Shown: positions 35,299 to 40,417 of the stretch, piece by piece
Numbering within the stretch: the stretch's first letter is position 1
Layout: each line of letters begins with the position of its first letter
DNA from: a gamma proteobacterium HTCC5015
GTDB lineage: Bacteria; Pseudomonadota; Gammaproteobacteria; HTCC5015
Assembly: GCA_000155715.1 (NCBI GenBank)
Contig: DS990614.1
Span: 1 to 40,417 of the forward strand
Direction of reading: 5' to 3'
Length of the DNA: 40,417 nt
The notes under the pieces: model-generated
What the model was told of the DNA's origin: nothing
Seen by the model: only the letters and a program-made list of their open reading frames with translations
Database searches by the model: none
Program-made: the position numbers and the translations under genes

Positions 35299-35630
35299 GG
35301 AGGCTCGCCTTGGGCCGATAGTGCCTCTTCATTGCAATGACGATTTTTTTGCTTCGTCGACAGGTATGTCGGTAAGGGGCGTGAGAAGGAGTGGAAGCTT
35401 CAGGCTCTTCAGTTCGGCCTCGCCGTTGTCATCCTGAACTTGGTTCAGGATCTCCCTGTCAAGGCTCCGTTTTGGAGATTCCAGATCAAGTCTGGAATGA
35501 CGGGGTGTGGGCCTTGTTTTTGGTCATTGCGAACGCAGTGAAGCAATCTGCTTATCGAACATGCCAACAGATTGCGTCGCTGCGCTCGCGATGACGACTC
35601 GGAGTGCAGGTTGCCGCGTCGGCTGTGCCT
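35299..35630. repeat. 332-bp direct repeat, copy 1
   Basis: Matches 35812-36143 at a constant offset of 513 bp with about seven mismatches by eye. It contains TATGTCGGTAAGGGGC, TCCTGAACTTGGTTCAGGA, ATTCCAGATCAAGTCTGGAAT (within 35478-35503) and CATTGCGAACGCAGTGAAGC. Sequence 35106-35298 before it shows nothing recognisable apart from an AT-rich stretch ahead of the TPR gene. Confidence 0.9.
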
Positions 35631-35670
35631 TTCCGAAATGTCTGTCATTCCTCCAAATCTCCGAAATGCT

Positions 35671-35757
35671 TGTCATTCCCGCGCAGGCGGGAATCCAGCG
35701 TCTTTCAGTGAGTGGGGGATAAAGCCACTGGGCTCCCGCCTGCGCGGGAGCGACGGT
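35671..35757. repeat. REPIN-like inverted palindrome pair
   Basis: TCATTCCCGCGCAGGCGGGA... and ...CTCCCGCCTGCGCGGGAG in inverted orientation about 30 bp apart. It is a third copy of the pairs at 24982-25067 and 25502-25588, lying between the two 332-bp direct repeats. Confidence 0.8.
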
Positions 35758-35811
35758 GGGGTGCAGCGTGTAGGTGCCTCGCTTCGGACAGCGGCTATAA
35801 AGCTCACTTGT

Positions 35812-36143
35812 GGAGGCTCGCCTTGGGCCGACAGTGCCTCGTCATTGCAATGACGATTTTTTTGCTTCGTCGACAGGTATGTCGGTAAGGGGCGTGAGAA
35901 GGAGTGGAAGCTTCAGGCTCTTCAGTTCGGCCTCGCCGTTGTCATCCTGAACTTGGTTCAGAATCTCCCTGTCAAGGCTCCGTTTTGGAGATTCCAGATC
36001 AAGTCTGGAATGACGGGGTGTGGGCCTTGTTTTTGGTCATTGCGAACGCAGTGAAGCAATCTGCTTATCGAACATGCCAACAGATTGCGTCGCTGCGCTC
36101 GCAATGACGACTCGGGGTGCAGATTGCCGCGTCGGCTGCGCCT
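35812..36143. repeat. 332-bp direct repeat, copy 2
   Basis: Near-identical partner of 35299-35630. It is followed by a short tail and the palindrome GTCGGCCTGAAGGCCGAC (36164-36181). No gene is present between 35106 and 36245. Confidence 0.9.
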
Positions 36144-36163
36144 CCTCGCAATGATGACACACT

Positions 36164-36181
36164 GTCGGCCTGAAGGCCGAC
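36164..36181. repeat. GTCGGC...GCCGAC small palindrome, copy 4
   Basis: GTCGGCCTGAAGGCCGAC. It is the same family as 9428, 21774 and 27808, and lies about 65 bp downstream of the DUF934 stop on the minus strand. Confidence 0.65.
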
Positions 36182-36245
36182 CCACGGAGGGTGGGCGCTC
36201 TCTCTTTCCTTTTGCAAAAAAAAGAGGAAGAGTATCTATCTGCGG

Positions 36246-36716
36246 TTAAAGGGCGTAGTTATCTTGATAGCCGCTGCTAAAGTCTTTGAAAGCGGTCATT
36301 GCGTCGTCAAAGCTGCGACCGTCATCAAGGGCGAAGCTATTGATGCCGCAGCGGTGCATGTAAAAGATTTGATCACGCAGTACATTACCGATCGCGCGCA
36401 GCTCTCCCGTGTACCCAAAGCGCTCGCGCAGTAGCTTGGCAAAACTGTAGCAGCGGCCGTCGACAAATTGCGGAAACTCGAGGGCAACGAGATCGAACTG
36501 TGCCAATTTTGCGCCGATTTCGTAGATGTCGTAATCATTGCCATTAACCGAAACACCGACGCGGCCATTGTGATGGCTTAATATCTCATGCTGATCGACC
36601 CAGCGCTGATAGGGGACGATGATGTCGCCCTCGGGAATTGGGCAATCCATGCTGAGTTCGCGGTAGTGGTCTTCGACCACGGCTTGGTCTTTAATGATGT
36701 ATTGTGTGCTGCTCAT
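36246..36716 (-). CDS. DUF934 protein, sulfite-reductase partner
   Basis: 156 residues. The family is almost always found directly behind siroheme sulfite reductases, and the role is thought to be accessory. Seen features: EGDIIVPYQRWVDQ (about 29-42), LVALEFPQFVDGRCYSFAKLLRERFGYTGELRAIGNVLRDQIFYMHRCGINSF, described here as the conserved core around residues 75-127, and the acidic end. The start lies 4 bp after the reductase stop, so the two are translationally linked. No metal or cofactor motif beyond two cysteines (about 88 and 118) is seen. The role in electron transfer or assembly is unproven. Confidence 0.9.
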   Translation of the reverse strand: MSSTQYIIKDQAVVEDHYRELSMDCPIPEGDIIVPYQRWVDQHEILSHHNGRVGVSVNGNDYDIYEIGAKLAQFDLVALEFPQFVDGRCYSFAKLLRERFGYTGELRAIGNVLRDQIFYMHRCGINSFALDDGRSFDDAMTAFKDFSSGYQDNYAL

Positions 36717-36720
36717 ATTA

Positions 36721-38370
36721 TTAAGCCTTTAGCGCCGCTTTAAAGGGGTCAATGCCCACGCGTTGATAGGTTTCTATAAAGCTTTCTTCGCCTTCGCGTA
36801 AATCGAGGTACTCGTCGAGTAATTTCTTGACCGTGGGTGCCACCTCGTCGGCTTTGACGGGCTTGCCGACAATTTTGCCGGTTTCGGCGTCGAGTTCGCG
36901 GGAGCCCCCGATTTGAATCGCGTAGAACTCTTCACCCTTGCGCTCGCGTCCCATGATGCCAATGTGTCCCGCGTGGTGATGGCCGCAGGCGTTCATGCAG
37001 CCAGACATTTTAATTTCTAAATGGCCGATGTCATGGATGTAATCGATGTCGTCGAAATAGTCGTTAATCGATTGGGCAATGGGGATAGAGTGAGCGTCCG
37101 CTAGGCCGCAGTAGTCGAGGCCGGGGCAGCAGATCATATCCGTGAGCAAGCCAATGTTGCTGCGTGCTAAATCGAGCTCGCTCAGCTTTTGCCACAGCGG
37201 GAACAGATCCTCAATGCGCACATCGGCAAACACGATGTTTTGATCGTGGGTCACGCGGATTTCACCAAAGCTGTACTGGTCGGCCAAGTCCGCAAGGGCG
37301 TGCATTTCTGCCGTCGTGACATCGCCTGGCGCGCGGTCGGCGTGGGCGAGGGAGATGGTCATGGCTCGGTAGCCCTTGACCTTGTGTCGCGTGCCGTTGT
37401 TGACCACCCAGCGGCTGAACTCGGGGTTCTCTGCTTTTTGTGCATCGAGCTCTTCAAATTCAACGGCTTTAGCATCGTACTCGGGCGCGGTGAAGTGGGT
37501 TTTCATCTCCTCAATACGGGCGTCGCTGAGTTCTAGGCCCGTTTTGTCCATGGCATCGTACTCGGCGTCGACCAGTTCGCGTAGTTTGTCCATGCCCAGC
37601 GCTTTGACCAAGATTTTAATGCGCGCTTTAAATTTGTTGTCGCGATTGCCTTGTAGGTTGTAAACGCGAATGATCGCCTCTAAGCGACCGAGTAATTCGC
37701 GTTTGGGGATGAATTCGTACATGCACTGCGAGACCAGCGGTGTGCGGCCCATGCCGCCGCCGACCCAGACAGAAAAGCCCACGTCGCCTGCTTCGTTTTT
37801 CACCAAATACAGACCGATATCGTGCCACTTAACGGCGGCGCGATCTTGGCTGGCACCGCTAACGGCAATTTTAAATTTGCGCGGTAGGTAGGCAAATTCA
37901 GGGTGAAACGTTGACCACTGGCGAATAATTTCGCAATAGGGGCGTGGGTCTTCTAATTCGTCGGCGGCAATGCCGGCAAATTGGTCGACGGTGGTGTTGC
38001 GAATGCAGTTGCCACTGGTTTGAATGGCGTGAATCTGCTGTTCGGCGAGCTCGCCGAGCAGGTCTGGCACATCCTCTAACTGTGGCCAGTGGTATTGCAT
38101 GTTCGTACGCGTGGTGAAGTGGCCATAGCCTTTGGAGTACTTTTCGGCGCAGTCACCTAGGCGGCGGAGCTGATTCGACGAGAGCATGCCGTAGGGGATG
38201 GCAATGCGTAACATCGGTGCATGCAATTGGTAGTAAAGCCCGTTTTGCAGTCGCAGGGGGCGAAATTCTTCTTCGTCCAGCGAACCGGCTAGATTGCGTC
38301 GAACTTGGTCGCGAAACTGCTCGACCCGTTCTTCGATCATCTTTTGGTCTTTAGGGCTATAGCGGTACAT
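36721..38370 (-). CDS. Siroheme [4Fe-4S] sulfite (nitrite) reductase, hemoprotein
   Basis: 549 residues, the size of ferredoxin- or flavoprotein-dependent sulfite reductase hemoproteins. Two homologous halves are visible. The cofactor cysteines are C415-x5-C421 (CPGLDYC) and C458-x3-C462 (CMNAC), the classical siroheme-cluster ligands. Substrate arginines and lysines lie in FTTRTNMQYHW (85-95), SGNCIRNTT (119-127) and KFKIAVSG. It converts sulfite to sulfide, matching neighbouring sat and cysH. No flavoprotein CysJ is in the window, so ferredoxin may be the donor. Nitrite reduction is possible in this family but unlikely here. It is followed 4 bp later by DUF934. Confidence 0.92.
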   Translation of the reverse strand: MYRYSPKDQKMIEERVEQFRDQVRRNLAGSLDEEEFRPLRLQNGLYYQLHAPMLRIAIPYGMLSSNQLRRLGDCAEKYSKGYGHFTTRTNMQYHWPQLEDVPDLLGELAEQQIHAIQTSGNCIRNTTVDQFAGIAADELEDPRPYCEIIRQWSTFHPEFAYLPRKFKIAVSGASQDRAAVKWHDIGLYLVKNEAGDVGFSVWVGGGMGRTPLVSQCMYEFIPKRELLGRLEAIIRVYNLQGNRDNKFKARIKILVKALGMDKLRELVDAEYDAMDKTGLELSDARIEEMKTHFTAPEYDAKAVEFEELDAQKAENPEFSRWVVNNGTRHKVKGYRAMTISLAHADRAPGDVTTAEMHALADLADQYSFGEIRVTHDQNIVFADVRIEDLFPLWQKLSELDLARSNIGLLTDMICCPGLDYCGLADAHSIPIAQSINDYFDDIDYIHDIGHLEIKMSGCMNACGHHHAGHIGIMGRERKGEEFYAIQIGGSRELDAETGKIVGKPVKADEVAPTVKKLLDEYLDLREGEESFIETYQRVGIDPFKAALKA

Positions 38371-38457
38371 ATCAGTCGCTCTCTTGCGTGTTTTTGAGTG
38401 TTTCTTTTGCCGTTATGGGCTAATGGCGTTGGCATTGGCATTTCGCCTGCATGGGCA

Positions 38458-38482
38458 GGCTCCTACACCAACTGTAGGAGCC
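38458..38482. repeat. GGCTCCTACA hairpin between sat and sulfite reductase
   Basis: GGCTCCTACA and TGTAGGAGCC form a perfect 10-bp stem with loop CCAAC, 18 bp past the sat stop. It shares GGCTCCTAC with the inverted pair at 39902-39976. It could separate sat expression from the downstream genes. Confidence 0.65.
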
Positions 38483-38500
38483 TTTAAGCTTAAGCATAGC

Positions 38501-39712
38501 TTATTTGGCGGAGGCGCCGCTTAGCTTGACCTCGACGCGATCTTCATCCGCGAGTCCTTCGTAGTGCTCGCGCAAGATGGTGAGTACCTCGGGGCGGCTA
38601 AAGTTTTCGGGTACATCGCCACCTTCAGAGAGCAGTTTACGCAGTTTAGAACCTGAGAGTAGCAGGCGATGCTCCGCATCGTGAGGACAGGTCTTCATGG
38701 AGGCCATGCTATTGCAGGCTTCACACCAGAAAGTCCAGTCGATCTTGAGCGGTTTTGTGAGCAATGCACCCTCGGGGACTTTGTCGAAAATGTCGTGGGC
38801 GTCGAAGGGACCGTAGTAGTCACCGACACCGGCGTGGTCGCGCCCTACAATCAGGTACGAGCAGCCATAGTTCTGGCGGAATACCGCGTGTAGCAGGGCT
38901 TCGCGTGGCCCTGCATAGCGCATATCTAGTGGGTAGCCAGCCTGCAACACTGTATTGTCGACAAAATAGTTATCGACCAAGGTGCTGATGGCCTTGGTGC
39001 GAACATCGGCGGGGATGTCGCCGGGCTTCAAATTGCCTAGCAGCGAGTGGATCATGACGCCGTCGCAGATTTCGATGGCGATTTTGACCAAGTATTCGTG
39101 GGAGCGGTGTAGCGGGTTGCGAGTTTGAAAGGCGGCGACATTGTTCCAGCCGCGCTTTTCAAATTCGGCGCGCGTTTCCGCGGGGGTCTTGTAGATGCCC
39201 GCAAAACGCTGAGGGAAGTCGCCTTGAGAGAAGACCTGAACAGGGCCCGCGAGGTTGATGTCACCTTGCTCCATGACCATTTTGACGCCGGGGTGTTCTT
39301 CCTCCGTCGTGGTGAAGACATGCTCGCACTCAAAGGCTTTATCGATGCTGTATTTTTCTTGCAGTGTCAGTGTGCCGACAATTCCGCCACCAAATGTCAA
39401 TGCAACTTCTTCGCCTTCATTAAGCGCGTCGGCGGTGGCTTGTTCGGTAGAAAGGGTAATAGGGATGGGCCAAAAAAGGCCATCGGTCGTTTTCATGTCG
39501 CGACATACGCCTTCCCAGTCAGCTTTGCCCATAAAGCCTTTTAGCGGCGTGAAGCCGCCAATGCCCAGCATGATAAGGTCGCCAAACTCGCGTGAACTCA
39601 GTGGAACCTGCTTGAGTTCAGTCGCTCGTTTCTTGGCAGGTTCAAGCTCTGCGCCTTCTAGCATTAGGGGTATGAGTTGGTCACTGCCATGTGGCTTAAT
39701 CAGTCCAGTCAT
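38501..39712 (-). CDS. sat: ATP sulfurylase (sulfate adenylyltransferase), single-chain type
   Basis: Makes adenylyl-sulfate (APS) from ATP and sulfate. The 403 residues fit the homo-oligomeric Sat class, not the CysDN heterodimer of E. coli. Motifs: [13 protein letters not shown] (196-208), the nucleotide- and sulfate-binding core; [13 protein letters not shown] (290-302); and a zinc site C330-x2-C333 with C342 and H344 in FWCEACNSM...TCPHD. No APS kinase domain is attached. It is the upstream gene of the sat-sulfite reductase-DUF934 row and probably belongs to the CysB regulon. A TATAGT lies about 56 bp before the start. Confidence 0.95.
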   Translation of the reverse strand: MTGLIKPHGSDQLIPLMLEGAELEPAKKRATELKQVPLSSREFGDLIMLGIGGFTPLKGFMGKADWEGVCRDMKTTDGLFWPIPITLSTEQATADALNEGEEVALTFGGGIVGTLTLQEKYSIDKAFECEHVFTTTEEEHPGVKMVMEQGDINLAGPVQVFSQGDFPQRFAGIYKTPAETRAEFEKRGWNNVAAFQTRNPLHRSHEYLVKIAIEICDGVMIHSLLGNLKPGDIPADVRTKAISTLVDNYFVDNTVLQAGYPLDMRYAGPREALLHAVFRQNYGCSYLIVGRDHAGVGDYYGPFDAHDIFDKVPEGALLTKPLKIDWTFWCEACNSMASMKTCPHDAEHRLLLSGSKLRKLLSEGGDVPENFSRPEVLTILREHYEGLADEDRVEVKLSGASAK

Positions 39713-39767
39713 AGGGCACCTGTCAATTGTGAGGGTTGAAAGTGGTTTGAGTAAATTCAGGGCGCGG

Positions 39768-39773
39768 ACTATA
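39768..39773 (-). promoter_or_regulatory. Putative -10 box for sat
   Basis: On the minus strand GCTATAGTCC contains TATAGT, 56 bp upstream of the sat ATG. Just further upstream is CTGATATTCAAATCAG, a short interrupted palindrome that could be part of a regulator site. The -35 hexamer is weak, as expected for activator-dependent cys promoters. Confidence 0.38.
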
Positions 39774-39901
39774 GCACAGAAGGCAGGTAACTGATTTGAA
39801 TATCAGATTATGTTTTTATTGCTTTTTGTTATTACGCGGTTGATTGCCTGTAGCCTTGGTGGGGCGTAAAGGTGTTCTGCCATATATCCGCTAAAGCCTG
39901 C

Positions 39902-39976
39902 GTAGGAGCCTGCCTTGCAAGCGAATAGTTGCTGCGTGCCACCGGTTGGTGATTCGCCTGCAGGGCAGGCTCCTAC
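39902..39976. repeat. REPIN-like inverted pair (GTAGGAGCCTGCC / GGCAGGCTCCTAC)
   Basis: GTAGGAGCCTGCCTTGCAAG... (39902-39925) and ...CCTGCAGGGCAGGCTCCTAC (39953-39976) are 24-bp inverted repeats around a 27-bp spacer. A lone half lies at about 38444-38466. It lies upstream of sat in a gene-free stretch. Confidence 0.78.
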
Positions 39977-39999
39977 GGCTGCTCTGGCGTCTTAGTTAC

Positions 40000-40417
40000 G
40001 GAGATCCTGAAGCTTCCGCCCCTTACCGACATCCTTGTAGGCAAATCATGTTCAGGATGACGACTAGGGGGGGGCAAGATGATGGTGACAGGCAGGGTTT
40101 AGAAGGGCGCTTTTATGCTCGTGGGTGCTCGGCCCGAGGGCTTGTTTGGGTCGGGCCGAAGGCGACCCTCCCACAGAGTGTTTCTCGAGTTGTCGATGTG
40201 TGCCCTGTTGTGGAGGCCGCCTATATGCCCTTGTTGACCTGTGGGAGGCCCGCCTCGGGCCGACAGTGCGCCATCGGTGCGAACGCAATGAAGCAATCTG
40301 CCCATCGAATGCACCAACAGGTTGCCACGTCGGCTGCGCCTCCTCGCAATTGTATGTGTTCAGCAATGACCGTCATCCTGCCAAGCTTCAAATCTCCGAA
40401 ATACCCGTCATTTCTCT
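40000..40417. repeat. Composite repeat region at the right edge
   Basis: Gene-free to the window end. It contains an inverted version of the module in 35360-35450 (GATCCTGAAGCTTCC...CTTACCGACAT...TTCAGGATGACG, 40003-40060) and a forward copy of GCGAACGCAATGAAGCAATC (about 40280-40299), followed by GTCGGCTGCGCCTCCTCGCA as at 36131-36150. Frames of 72 and 100 codons here are repeat translations. Confidence 0.75.

Noticed and set aside
35391-36107. Two identical-looking 67-codon frames
   Set aside because: They come from the 332-bp direct repeats, which are non-coding composite repeats found elsewhere in intergenic DNA.
40064-40366. 72- and 100-codon frames near the right end
   Set aside because: They overlap dispersed repeat modules and show no protein family signature.

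Overview
The window looks like a chromosomal segment of a gammaproteobacterium, probably a marine Cellvibrionales/Alteromonadales-type organism. The evidence is the gene content: ExoI (sbcB), PlsB, TtcA, YaaA, DUF2058, DUF1853, CysB, BtuB with a cobalamin riboswitch, and single-chain ATP sulfurylase beside a siroheme sulfite reductase and DUF934. No rRNA, tRNA, CRISPR array, prophage or intact insertion sequence was recognised. The species cannot be fixed from the sequence alone.

Region by region. 1-9.4 kb is housekeeping: a class V aminotransferase cut by the window edge, the pair DUF2058-sbcB, a tightly packed run trhO-GST-SH3 protein-M48 protease closed by a clear terminator, then plsB. 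9.4-17.7 kb holds yaaA, an ABC1-family kinase, ttcA, a MATE exporter, DUF1853 and a GGDEF-EAL protein. 17.9-24.9 kb is a vitamin B12 block. metH (B12-dependent methionine synthase) diverges from a cobalamin riboswitch, a BtuB-like outer-membrane receptor and a PduO-type adenosyltransferase, and a 269-bp fold-back MITE-like element sits between the two arms. 24.9-25.75 kb is non-coding and full of repeats, including five GGGGTTT heptads. 25.75-27.7 kb carries a PstS-OmpA fusion and a small DUF6580 membrane protein.

27.98-39.7 kb is a sulfate assimilation locus (cysH, cysB, DUF934, sulfite reductase, sat). It is interrupted by an AT-rich, fully overlapping four-gene cassette (29.7-35.1 kb) and by about 1.1 kb of repeats. 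The cassette encodes two related TPR-glycosyltransferase-like proteins, a TylF-type O-methyltransferase and an unusual fusion of a CMP-sugar (NeuA-like) cytidylyltransferase with an RraA/HMG-aldolase-like domain. This is the best candidate for an undescribed system. My inference is that it makes, activates, methylates and transfers a keto-sugar acid onto a surface or flagellar protein or glycan.

Most intergenic gaps contain members of a few dispersed palindromic repeat families. Two 332-bp copies differ at only about seven positions, so some of this expansion is recent.
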